Shown: positions 14,403 through 20,539 of the stretch, one piece after another
Numbering within the stretch: position 1 is the stretch's first letter
How the letters are laid out: the number at the start of each line of letters is the position of its first letter
Virus record (IMG/VR): IMGVR_UViG_3300028410_000065
Span: 1 to 23,694 of that record
Origin: a virus
Length of the DNA stretch: 23,694 nucleotides
Direction: 5' to 3' (one strand)
Program-made: the position numbers and the translations under genes
The notes under the pieces: model-generated
Database searches by the model: none
The model's input: the letters and a program-made list of their open reading frames with translations, nothing else
Told to the model about the DNA's origin: nothing

Positions 14403-14486
14403 AAAATGTCTCTTTCATGGGCGAGGTTAATACGGATATTCTTTTAAAGATCCCTATTAATAGTGGTTCAAGTCCACTGCATTTTT
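14403..14486 (+). ncRNA. tRNA-like element with an extended anticodon arm (Lys-UUU-like loop)
   Basis: Acceptor-like strands AAAATGT (14403-14409) and GCATTTT (14479-14485) pair over 7 bp. The T-arm AGTGG-TTCAAGT-CCACT (14462-14478) is perfect, and a D-like stem CTC/GAG encloses TGGG. In place of a 5-bp anticodon stem there is a long hairpin, TTAATA/TATTAA then GGAT/ATCC (14427-14460). Its tip contains CTTTTAA, the canonical loop of tRNA-Lys(UUU). Whether it is charged or translates is unclear. It is too irregular for a standard tRNA call. Confidence 0.5.
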
Positions 14487-14497
14487 TATTTTAACCA

Positions 14498-14596
14498 AAA
14501 ACACACTGTATTACTGCAGTAGTACCACGTTTTATCTATAATGATAAATTCAATAAAGTATAATCTACAAGGTAGAGGGTTCTTTCAGTGTGTTTT
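14498..14596 (+). ncRNA. 99-nt structured RNA closed by an 11-bp helix
   Basis: AAAACACACTG (14498-14508) pairs with CAGTGTGTTTT (14586-14596). Inside are TTTATC/GATAAA with a TATAAT loop (about 14533-14550) and CTAC-AAG-GTAG (about 14567-14577). The 3' strand ends in T-rich DNA. It lies 42 bases before the next ATG and 11 bases after the tRNA-like element. Confidence 0.5.
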
Positions 14597-14638
14597 ATTT
14601 TATTTTTATTAATCAAAAAACAAGAAAAAAGAAATATT

Positions 14639-14830
14639 ATGAATTATTTAGATTTAGATCCTTATTTAATAATAGGATTATCAGCCGTTTTAATTATAGT
14701 AGTAATGTTTACTGCATATGATTTATTTGAAAATGAGTTAGTGATGACCAATAATTGGTTTACGTGTAGTATGATATTTTGGGTATCTATAGCTTTGCTT
14801 ATTTTATCTTTTATTTATTTAACTTATTAA
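14639..14830 (+). CDS. Small membrane protein, two helices
   Basis: A GTG at 14588 would extend the frame but lies inside the helix of the preceding RNA, so I start at the ATG at 14639 (63 residues). Hydrophobic segments at about 10-25 and 42-61 flank an acidic/polar loop (DLFENELVMTNNW). First of three consecutive small membrane-protein genes. Function unknown. Confidence 0.55.
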   Translation: MNYLDLDPYLIIGLSAVLIIVVMFTAYDLFENELVMTNNWFTCSMIFWVSIALLILSFIYLTY

Positions 14831-14841
14831 CAGAAATCAAT

Positions 14842-15012
14842 ATGAAAAAATTATTATTATTTACATTATTAGGCTTAACATTAATTTTAATATTATTAGG
14901 TTATGCTACAATAATATGGTGGGGAACATTACAAAGTTATATAGCTTTATTTGAAGTTTTTGTATTCTCTTTTTTACTTTATAAAACTTTTATTGAATTA
15001 AAAAGAATATGA
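14842..15012 (+). CDS. Small membrane protein, two helices
   Basis: Start at the ATG at 14842 (56 residues), 11 bases after the previous stop; the longer frame would overlap that gene. Segments LLLFTLLGLTLILILLGY and YIALFEVFVFSFLLY are membrane-spanning, and the ends are basic. The stop overlaps the next start (ATGA). Confidence 0.55.
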   Translation: MKKLLLFTLLGLTLILILLGYATIIWWGTLQSYIALFEVFVFSFLLYKTFIELKRI

Positions 15013-15299
15013 ATTTTCTTATTATATATTTTATAGGGTATCTTATTATGTTTTTATATGCATCTATAAGTGAAATTTTAATTGAAAAAGATAAACTTAC
15101 AGTAGAAATTTTACTTGGATTTTTTTTGATAAGTATAAGTTCTTGGGGGGGTTTATTTTTTATTTTAGCAATTAAATCAATTGATAGAATAATTGTATTA
15201 AAAAGTAAAATGAGTAAACCTCTTAAAAAATGGTTAAACACAACAATTTATACTCCTAACACAGGTGGAGCTAATCATTTTACAACAAACAAGAAATAG
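15009..15299 (+). CDS. Small membrane protein with a soluble basic tail
   Basis: The 96-residue protein has helices at about 2-20 and 33-55, separated by an acidic loop, and a basic C-terminal tail of about 35 residues (KSKMSKPLKKWLN...). It is translationally coupled to the previous gene by ATGA. Function unknown, perhaps membrane modification or superinfection exclusion together with its two neighbours. Confidence 0.55.
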   Translation: MNFLIIYFIGYLIMFLYASISEILIEKDKLTVEILLGFFLISISSWGGLFFILAIKSIDRIIVLKSKMSKPLKKWLNTTIYTPNTGGANHFTTNKK

Positions 15300-15348
15300 A
15301 TAATTGAAACACATCCTTTGCGGAAATTTGGAACGTTGTTATCTTTAT

Positions 15349-15451
15349 ATTAATAGTAGTGAAGCTGTAAAAATGTGGACAAGCTAAGGGTTTAGCTCAC
15401 ATTAGGTTCTACGGAATTAACAGAAACCTTGAAAGACCCGAAACTATTAAT
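15349..15451 (+). ncRNA. 103-nt three-way-junction RNA
   Basis: ATTAATAGT (15349-15357) pairs with ACTATTAAT (15443-15451). Inside, AATGTG/CACATT encloses AGCTAA-GGGT-TTAGCT (15372-15403), a 12-bp interrupted hairpin with a 4-base loop, and AGGTT pairs with AACCT (15404-15429). No open frame. Confidence 0.5.
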
Positions 15452-15456
15452 AACAC

Positions 15457-15589
15457 AAACTATTCACAAAGTAAGAAAGCTCGTACTGACTCTTAACTGA
15501 GAAGTACAAGTATATATTAAAAGAACTACGATAAATTAATATCACGTAGAATCTTAAAAGGCAGGTGAAGATCCTGAAGTGAATAGTTT
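15457..15589 (+). ncRNA. 133-nt RNA closed by an 11-bp helix with three hairpins
   Basis: AAACTATTCAC (15457-15467) pairs with GTGAATAGTTT (15579-15589), followed by a T run. Internal hairpins are GTACT-ga-CTC/GAG-a-AGTAC, CTACG/CGTAG and CAGG/CCTG. The closed helix with three arms looks like a cloverleaf, but no T-loop or anticodon loop is recognisable. Confidence 0.52.
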
Positions 15590-15608
15590 TTTAAAAAATT
15601 AAATACAA

Positions 15609-15854
15609 ATGAAAAAATTACTATTAATACTAACATTTCTTACATTTTTAGGATGTAACAAAGAAAATATTACACCAACACCAGAGTGTAATTGTGGAAC
15701 AATATCTGATTATGGAACTAAAAATGGTTTGTATTGGATAGAATTAGAAAATGATTGTTCAGGTAATAAAGAACATTGGTTTTTTAGAGAAGAAGTTTTT
15801 ATAACTGCACAAATAGGTTATAATTTGTGTATGTATGATGAACCAAATTGGTAA
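15609..15854 (+). CDS. Secreted lipoprotein
   Basis: The 81-residue protein has a signal peptide of type II: two Lys, a hydrophobic core LLLILTFLTF and a lipobox LGC with Cys16 as the acylation site. The mature part is about 66 residues and has more cysteines (CNCGT, DCSG, NLC) that may form disulfides. Signal peptidase II would anchor it in an envelope membrane. Phage-encoded small lipoproteins are often superinfection-exclusion or receptor-blocking proteins. That is inference for this one. It lies between two structured RNA blocks. Confidence 0.7.
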   Translation: MKKLLLILTFLTFLGCNKENITPTPECNCGTISDYGTKNGLYWIELENDCSGNKEHWFFREEVFITAQIGYNLCMYDEPNW

Positions 15855-15879
15855 AGAAATACGTTAAACCTATGACGTT

Positions 15880-15927
15880 GTGATTAACCTCGGTCCTGAA
15901 AATGGATAAAACCGTGGTCAATGTCAC
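15880..15927 (+). ncRNA. Long interrupted hairpin
   Basis: GTGATT-a-ACC-t-CGGT (15880-15894) pairs with ACCG-t-GGT-c-AAT-gt-CAC (15911-15927) around a 16-base loop. It is the first element of a noncoding stretch that runs to 16330. Confidence 0.45.
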
Positions 15928-15949
15928 TAAATAAAGATAGAATATAAAT

Positions 15950-16019
15950 TGTAATAACACAAGCACCTGGAGGTAAGCAGGTTTAATAGAAACTACAGTC
16001 TAAGCTTAGTGTTATTACA
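15950..16019 (+). ncRNA. 70-nt RNA closed by an 11-bp helix
   Basis: TGTAATAACAC (15950-15960) pairs with GTGTTATTACA (16009-16019). ACCTG/CAGGT (15965-15982) and TAGA/TCTA form internal arms. The size is that of a tRNA, but no T-arm motif is present. Confidence 0.5.
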
Positions 16020-16031
16020 TACAAATTTATC

Positions 16032-16172
16032 AAGTGTACCAACTGTATGGTAATATGTTGGATAGAGATATAGTAACTAATCTGTTAAATGACGTTACTT
16101 AGATGAAACAATAGTATGTTTGAATAGATTTAACACTATAATAAAACATTGAGAAGTAGTTAGAATACACTT
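16032..16172 (+). ncRNA. 141-nt multi-hairpin RNA domain
   Basis: AAGTGTA (16032-16038) pairs with TACACTT (16166-16172). Internal helices: CCAAC/GTTGG (16039-16061), AGTAAC/GTTACT (about 16072-16101) and ATAGT/ACTAT or TGTTT/AAACA near 16113-16148. The 3' strand abuts the next domain without a spacer. Confidence 0.48.
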
Positions 16173-16304
16173 AGGAGTTTACAACAAGAGATAGACAGAA
16201 TGGAGGATGAATTAAGTAATCCGAGTCATGTACTAATTATCTTGTGACCATTTATAGAAATATAGATGGTGCTAATACATCACTGAGAATACAGTAAAAC
16301 TCCT
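16173..16304 (+). ncRNA. 132-nt multi-hairpin RNA domain before a terminator
   Basis: AGGAGTTT (16173-16180) pairs with AAACTCCT (16297-16304). Inside are GGAT/ATCC (about 16213-16230) and a hairpin ACCAT-t-TATA capped by a GAAA tetraloop (about 16247-16269). It directly touches the terminator that follows, so it is the last domain of this RNA block. Confidence 0.5.
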
Positions 16305-16330
16305 AGCAGGAGAGTATAATCCTGCTTTTA
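16305..16330 (+). terminator. Intrinsic terminator closing the RNA block
   Basis: AGCAGGA (16305-16311) pairs with TCCTGCT (16320-16326) and is followed by TTT then A-rich DNA. It ends the chain of structured RNA domains and separates it from the next gene. Confidence 0.72.
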
Positions 16331-16345
16331 AAAAAATTAAAAATT

Positions 16346-16507
16346 ATGACAATATTAGAAATTACATTAACAGGAATAATATGGATAGCGTATGGTTGTC
16401 GTGTAAGTGACCAACATGATTGGAATGAACACTCTGCATCTCATATAATTTTTGCACCTATTGTGCTACTTTATAGAGTAGTAGTAGGAATTTTCAATAA
16501 ACCTTAA
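16346..16507 (+). CDS. Small protein with hydrophobic ends
   Basis: The 53-residue protein starts 16 bases after the terminator. Hydrophobic stretches (LEITLTGIIWIAYG and HIIFAPIVLLYRVVVGIF) flank a polar loop with His and Asp (SDQHDWNEHSASH). It could be a two-helix membrane peptide or a metal-binding membrane protein. Not recognised. Confidence 0.48.
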   Translation: MTILEITLTGIIWIAYGCRVSDQHDWNEHSASHIIFAPIVLLYRVVVGIFNKP

Positions 16508-16519
16508 AACAAAATCAAA

Positions 16520-17152
16520 ATGCAATTAGAAACAGTACAGGTAATAATGTTACCTGCAAAGAGCGGAGCTATTCATAGATACGGTCCTAGTTTATTGTTA
16601 TATCCTTATGGAGACAGTAAAGCTTGTCATCTCTATTTCACATCAGATGAAGAGATTAAAGATGAGGATTGGTACTATTGGAGTGTGACAAACTCTATAC
16701 AAAAATTTAAGGCTCACCTTCGCGACACAAATACACCCAAAAACTCTGATGGTAGTAGAAAAATTGTAGCAACAACAGATAAGAAGCTTATTGGAGTAAA
16801 CCAAATACCACAATCATTTGTAGAAGAATATTCTAGACAAGGCGGTATTAATGAGGTTAACTTAGAATATCTTGATTGGTGTGACTACGATGATGATAAC
16901 CCTACAGGATTAGATAAACCTGATTGGAGATTAAAATTAACACCTAACAATGAAGTAATAATACACTTGATTAAAGAAAAAATGTATAGTAAAAGTGAAG
17001 TTGAAATCTTTCTTAAAAAAGGATTTAATGATTTTAGACTAAAAACAAAAAGTGTTCAATATGTTGTTGGAAATGGAAATCCAAATACAAATGGAACTAA
17101 AAAAAAGTTTTTAATTACTAATATAAACAATTGGATTAAAGAAAATTTATAA
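16520..17152 (+). CDS. Conserved-type phage protein of unknown function
   Basis: The 210-residue protein is the largest unknown of the plus-strand block. It resembles a group of hypothetical proteins common in Bacteroidota phages, marked by KIVATTDKKLIGVNQIPQSF followed by VEEYSRQGGINEVNLEY. The N-terminal part is beta-rich, the middle is acidic (DWCDYDDDNP) and the last 60 residues are basic. No catalytic motif, signal peptide or membrane segment is visible. The family memory is from pattern recognition without a search, and its role is unknown. Confidence 0.68.
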   Translation: MQLETVQVIMLPAKSGAIHRYGPSLLLYPYGDSKACHLYFTSDEEIKDEDWYYWSVTNSIQKFKAHLRDTNTPKNSDGSRKIVATTDKKLIGVNQIPQSFVEEYSRQGGINEVNLEYLDWCDYDDDNPTGLDKPDWRLKLTPNNEVIIHLIKEKMYSKSEVEIFLKKGFNDFRLKTKSVQYVVGNGNPNTNGTKKKFLITNINNWIKENL

Positions 17153-17155
17153 ATT

Positions 17156-17407
17156 ATGAATTATAGAAAAATACATATAAAACCTAAACCTCCATTAAGT
17201 AAAACATCAAAACCACCACCAGCTCCTATAGCAAAAGTAACAGTTAAAACTTATACTGTAGAAGAAATTAACGCTATATTTGATGAAAGAATATCAAATA
17301 TAAAAACAGAATTAAAACATACTAATTGTCCTACTTACCTAGACACTACATCTTATTTAATAGGAGCAAGAGAAATACTAACAGATTTAAAAAAAAAATT
17401 TAAGTAA
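17156..17407 (+). CDS. Small protein with a Pro/Lys-rich N-terminus
   Basis: The 83-residue protein has a KPKPPLSKTSKPPPAPIAK linker-like start (about 8-26), then a helical domain ending in ILTDLKKKFK. It follows the 210-residue gene by 3 bases. Function unknown. Confidence 0.52.
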   Translation: MNYRKIHIKPKPPLSKTSKPPPAPIAKVTVKTYTVEEINAIFDERISNIKTELKHTNCPTYLDTTSYLIGAREILTDLKKKFK

Positions 17408-17409
17408 TT

Positions 17410-17556
17410 ATGAAAAATAAAAGACCAAGAATTAAAGTAAAACAACCTACAAATGTTAAAACTACTAATAGAGTAGAACTGATTTGTAGTGGTAATTTAG
17501 ATGGATTTAATAGTTCACAAAGAAAAATGAATCCAGGAACTGTAACAAGATTTTAA
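17410..17556 (+). CDS. 48-residue basic protein
   Basis: ATG at 17410 is 2 bases after the previous stop, and the next ATG follows after 1 base. The product starts KNKRPRIKVKQP and is basic and polar with no hydrophobic segment. A nucleic-acid binding peptide is possible. Confidence 0.48.
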   Translation: MKNKRPRIKVKQPTNVKTTNRVELICSGNLDGFNSSQRKMNPGTVTRF

Positions 17557-17557
17557 T

Positions 17558-17761
17558 ATGATATTATATTTAATAATATACTTTTTAATAGGAGTATTGA
17601 TTAATTTCAAATTAGTTTCATTAACTGAAAAGCATGGAATTGAATTTTGGAATAAAGATGATGGTAAAGACATTGATAAAATGTTATTTTCCACGTTAAT
17701 AGCGTGGCCTTTAATGTTGTTAGTCATTTTTTACATAATAATTAAACATTATAAGAAATAA
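17558..17761 (+). CDS. Small membrane protein, two helices
   Basis: The 67-residue protein has helices at about 2-20 and 43-63. The loop between them is charged (EKHGIEFWNKDDGKDIDK). First of three adjacent membrane-protein genes. Function unknown. Confidence 0.55.
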   Translation: MILYLIIYFLIGVLINFKLVSLTEKHGIEFWNKDDGKDIDKMLFSTLIAWPLMLLVIFYIIIKHYKK

Positions 17762-17763
17762 TT

Positions 17764-18051
17764 ATGAAATTAAAAGGATATAATAAATTAATATTACAAG
17801 TAATATTATTATCTGTAAGTATGATGTTAATGTCACTTTTTACTGACACTGAATTTTGGTATAACAATTTTAATACTTTACATTTATTAGATTTAAGTGA
17901 AAGATGTGGAAAAGGTGGTTTTGGAGGATCAGAAGGTCACCATTATCACTGGAACTATAGAGGATTTGTATATAGTATTTCTGGATTTATATTATTTGTA
18001 ATTACAGTAATAAGAATAATTAACACACATAAAGAAGATGATTTTAGCTAA
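17764..18051 (+). CDS. Small membrane protein with a Gly/His-rich loop
   Basis: The 95-residue protein has helices at about 8-26 and 67-87. Between them lies CGKGGFGGSEGHHYHWNYRG, a cluster of His, Cys and Gly that could bind metal. Part of the same run of membrane genes; overlaps the next by 14 bases. Confidence 0.55.
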   Translation: MKLKGYNKLILQVILLSVSMMLMSLFTDTEFWYNNFNTLHLLDLSERCGKGGFGGSEGHHYHWNYRGFVYSISGFILFVITVIRIINTHKEDDFS

Positions 18052-18304
18052 ATATCAAAGAATAAGTCTAAATATGTTAATAACTTCTATAATATGTTAT
18101 AGTATATTTTATTTAATTAAAATATATATTGTATGGGAATCAGAACATTTTTTTCAAATATTTATGGATTTACCTAATATAAATTTAGAAGAAAGAGCAA
18201 CATTTTTGTTTATATGGGCATTCTTTCAATTTGTAAATTGCATAGTATGGTTCAATATTATAACTGATAGAATTAAAAAAAATAAATCAAATTTAAGGTA
18301 TTAA
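18038..18304 (+). CDS. Small membrane protein, two helices
   Basis: The 88-residue protein has helices at about 10-32 and 58-78, an acidic loop between them and a basic tail. It overlaps the previous gene by 14 bases. Function unknown. Confidence 0.55.
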   Translation: MILAKYQRISLNMLITSIICYSIFYLIKIYIVWESEHFFQIFMDLPNINLEERATFLFIWAFFQFVNCIVWFNIITDRIKKNKSNLRY

Positions 18305-18318
18305 AACAAGAAAAAACA

Positions 18319-18600
18319 ATGAACAAAGTAACACGTAAAAAGAGATATTCATCTCCAGATGAAGTGATTAGATCACTATCAACTAAAAATGATGTAAGAA
18401 TTGTATCTGCAAAAGATGGCAATCAAATTGTAAGAGTACTATCTAATAGTGCTAGAGGTAGAAAAAATGATCTAGGTAATAGTAGTCTTGGAAAAATAGA
18501 CTATTTAACAAATCATTGTGGTAACAAATTTACTAAACAAATAGTAGATAAGTTTGAACCAAAAAAGCCTTTTAAAAAGAAATACCCTACAACAAGGTAA
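18319..18600 (+). CDS. Small basic soluble protein
   Basis: The 93-residue protein is rich in Lys and Arg, with NKVTRKKRYSSPDEVIRSL at the start and KPFKKKYPTTR at the end. It may bind nucleic acid. No family recognised. A hairpin follows its stop codon. Confidence 0.52.
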   Translation: MNKVTRKKRYSSPDEVIRSLSTKNDVRIVSAKDGNQIVRVLSNSARGRKNDLGNSSLGKIDYLTNHCGNKFTKQIVDKFEPKKPFKKKYPTTR

Positions 18601-18602
18601 TT

Positions 18603-18642
18603 AAGTAAATACTACTGTGTAGAAATATGCAGTAGTATACTT
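18603..18642 (+). terminator. Hairpin, possible weak terminator
   Basis: AAGT and ATACTACTG (18603-18617) pair with CAGTAGTAT and ACTT (18630-18642), 13 bp with a 2-base bulge. The following TTAAAATA gives only a short T run. Confidence 0.45.
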
Positions 18643-18653
18643 TTAAAATATCA

Positions 18654-18767
18654 ATGAGATTAAAATTAAAATTGTTTTATTTATTCAGATTGAATAAAAT
18701 TACAAAGAATTTAATAAAAAATGGAGTAGTATCCAAAAGAGACCTAATAAAAATTAACAAGAAATGA
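18654..18767 (+). CDS. 37-residue basic leader peptide coupled to the amidotransferase
   Basis: ATG at 18654 gives a basic, partly hydrophobic peptide (MRLKLKLFYLFRLNKITKNL...) whose TGA overlaps the ATG of the next gene (ATGA). The overlap suggests translational coupling, or a regulatory leader peptide. Confidence 0.42.
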   Translation: MRLKLKLFYLFRLNKITKNLIKNGVVSKRDLIKINKK

Positions 18768-19492
18768 ACAAATTAAAAATTGGATTAGTAACAAATATGA
18801 CTGTAAGAAGTCATGTAGGCATGGGAATTGCTTATGTAAGATTTTGTGAAGAAATAGCAAGAAGAGCCGAAAAAACATTAAATTTAGTATTAATACATCA
18901 TACTAATGATTTTATTAAAGACTTAGACATTTTAATATTACCTGGTGGAGCTGACGTAGATCCTGCACTTTATGATGAAGAATTATCTTCATTAGTAGGT
19001 CGTTTAGATCCACAGAGAGACTTTTTTACTAGAAATGTATTACCATTATATGTTGAGAGTAAAACGCCTATATTTGGCATTTGTAGAGGTCATCAAGAAT
19101 TAGCTGCTCATTTTGGTATGAAGCTTATTCAAGATAAGATAGAACCTTTGTCTGAATATGTATTTGGAGCAGTTATAGAAAAAGTGGAATTAAAGAATTT
19201 CTTTAATACTCATGCTTCTGGTGCTAAAAAAGGAGAATACATATTAATAAAAGATGAAAGAGTTAATCACATTATGGATGTTAATTCTAGACATCATCAA
19301 TGTGTTAAAGTTTGTGACACTGAAAAAGCAGTTGTAACAGCAGCTCTAGGTAAAATTGATTCTGGTAGAATAGAAGCAATGGAATATATAGGTTATCCTA
19401 TAGTGTCTGTACAATGGCATCCTGAAATTTTGTTTGATACATATACTATGAGATCAATTGAATTACTACTAGAATATGAAAAAAAAGATTAA
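18764..19492 (+). CDS. Class I glutamine amidotransferase / gamma-glutamyl hydrolase-like (peptidase C26)
   Basis: The 242-residue protein shows the full GATase1 set. LPGGADVDPALY at 59-70 is the oxyanion region. FGICRGHQ carries nucleophile C107. VNSRHHQC lies at 173-180, and VQWHPE supplies H219 and E221. The PGG-DVDP and RHHQ features match gamma-glutamyl-GABA hydrolase-type enzymes (PuuD) rather than biosynthetic amidotransferases. No partner synthase domain is fused. Phage enzymes of this class have been linked to amidoligases that attach gamma-glutamyl or peptide groups. A second copy lies at 23148. The actual substrate cannot be read from the sequence. Confidence 0.88.
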   Translation: MNKLKIGLVTNMTVRSHVGMGIAYVRFCEEIARRAEKTLNLVLIHHTNDFIKDLDILILPGGADVDPALYDEELSSLVGRLDPQRDFFTRNVLPLYVESKTPIFGICRGHQELAAHFGMKLIQDKIEPLSEYVFGAVIEKVELKNFFNTHASGAKKGEYILIKDERVNHIMDVNSRHHQCVKVCDTEKAVVTAALGKIDSGRIEAMEYIGYPIVSVQWHPEILFDTYTMRSIELLLEYEKKD

Positions 19493-19512
19493 AATAGTAA
19501 AGATTATTAATT

Positions 19513-19580
19513 TTGAGTATTACTCAAGATTTGGAGCACCTTTTTAAGGTAGGATCAAAGCCGTGAGAACCTAATTCTCA
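19513..19580 (+). ncRNA. Three small hairpins before a tRNA-like element
   Basis: TTGAG/CTCAA (19513-19527), ACCTT-TTT-AAGGT (about 19538-19550) and TGAGA/TCTCA around a 7-base loop (19564-19580) follow each other. The first TTGAG could instead pair with a CTCAA just after the third hairpin, closing the whole as one domain. It ends 1 base before the tRNA-like element. Confidence 0.4.
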
Positions 19581-19581
19581 A

Positions 19582-19649
19582 GAACACACATAGCTTAATG
19601 GTAAAAGCATTTTTTAAAAAAGATTATGGTTCGATTCCATGTGTGTTCG
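19582..19649 (+). ncRNA. tRNA-like element with a reduced anticodon arm
   Basis: GAACACACA (19582-19590) pairs with TGTGTGTTC (19640-19648), 9 bp. A perfect D-arm (TA-GCTT-AATGGTAA-AAGC) and T-arm core (TGG-TTCGATT-CCA) are present. Between D-arm and T-arm are only 16-17 bases, T6 then A6, where a normal tRNA has about 22, so the anticodon arm can be at most 3 bp. The 9-bp acceptor with a 3-bp T-stem core still sums to the 12 bp of a normal coaxial stack. Either a decayed tRNA or a deliberate tRNA mimic. Confidence 0.55.
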
Positions 19650-19651
19650 CT

Positions 19652-19927
19652 ATGTATAGTAAAATAGAAGGAAAAGAAGGTGAATATTTAAAAGAAGTAA
19701 ATGATTTGTTTGAAAATAATGGGATAGATGATTTTATAATTGATCATGATGATTATGTAGAAAAATCAGTTAAAAACCAGAAACCTATAAGAGGTTTTTA
19801 TTTTTGTACAAATAATAGAGAAATTAATATTCAATTGGAAGAGATAAATACTCTAAGAATGGACGTTTTTAAAGGAATGTGTGCAGTAAAATGTTTAAAA
19901 GAAGTAGAAAATGTATTACCGTTTTAA
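19652..19927 (+). CDS. Small protein, paralogue of the 20203 gene
   Basis: A frame from 19598 would lie within the tRNA-like element, so I start at the ATG at 19652 (91 residues). The protein is acidic and soluble. Its end FKGMCAVKCLKEVENVL is similar to VKAFAAVECLKNVQSVI at the end of the protein encoded at 20203. Function unknown. Confidence 0.52.
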   Translation: MYSKIEGKEGEYLKEVNDLFENNGIDDFIIDHDDYVEKSVKNQKPIRGFYFCTNNREINIQLEEINTLRMDVFKGMCAVKCLKEVENVLPF

Positions 19928-20225
19928 ATTAAGATCAAAAATATTTTTAGTATTGTTATCAATATTAACATTTATATTAACAATAAGTTTTATTGTTAAA
20001 AATTACGAGAATTTACAATTTTTAGTAATGTTTTTTATAATTATTATTTTTGTCTTAATATATCAAGGATTAATAATAAGTAGTAAACTTACTCAATTTA
20101 ATTTAGGATTTGAGGATTGTAAAAGAAATAAAAGTAAAAAGAAATTAATAATAGATGAAGATTATCATTTAGGTTATAATTTCTATATAAACAAAATGTT
20201 TAATGAACAAAATAGAAAAAAATAA
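19911..20225 (+). CDS. Small membrane protein, two helices
   Basis: The 104-residue protein has helices at about 10-27 and 37-55 and a long charged C-terminal tail (GFEDCKRNKSKKKLIIDEDYH...). It overlaps both neighbours, by 17 and 23 bases, which points to coordinated translation with the two paralogues. Function unknown. Confidence 0.55.
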   Translation: MYYRFKLRSKIFLVLLSILTFILTISFIVKNYENLQFLVMFFIIIIFVLIYQGLIISSKLTQFNLGFEDCKRNKSKKKLIIDEDYHLGYNFYINKMFNEQNRKK

Positions 20226-20532
20226 AAAAAATGTTATAACAAGTCATAAAGGTATTGTTAACTTTTATGCAGGCCATTATGATACACTTTTAAAAAATCA
20301 TTTTGAAGTAAAATCTTGTATTATACCTAAAATGGAATTAGGTTTTAAAAAAGCAAATGATGGCGAATCTACTTTTGTTTTTCATAGTAGGCAAGGAAGA
20401 GAATTTACAATTAAATTTGATTTTCCTAAAAAATTACCTCTTAAACTGGTAAAAGCTTTTGCAGCTGTAGAATGTTTAAAAAATGTTCAATCTGTTATTA
20501 TGAATGATTACTATCATAATAACATTTATTAA
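20203..20532 (+). CDS. Small protein, paralogue of the 19652 gene
   Basis: The 109-residue protein is basic. Its middle is beta-rich (STFVFHSRQGREFTIKFDF) and its end is the shared VKAFAAVECLKNVQSVI helix. The pair flanks a membrane protein gene. No family recognised. Confidence 0.52.
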   Translation: MNKIEKNKKNVITSHKGIVNFYAGHYDTLLKNHFEVKSCIIPKMELGFKKANDGESTFVFHSRQGREFTIKFDFPKKLPLKLVKAFAAVECLKNVQSVIMNDYYHNNIY

Positions 20533-20539
20533 AATATCC

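Noticed and set aside
14588-14638. GTG start extending the membrane protein at 14639
   Set aside because: The codon is within the 3' strand of the 11-bp RNA helix, and the added residues are not needed for the first membrane segment.
14990-15241. Minus-strand frame of 83 codons
   Set aside because: It lies opposite the membrane protein gene at 15009 and opposes the direction of every gene in the right arm.
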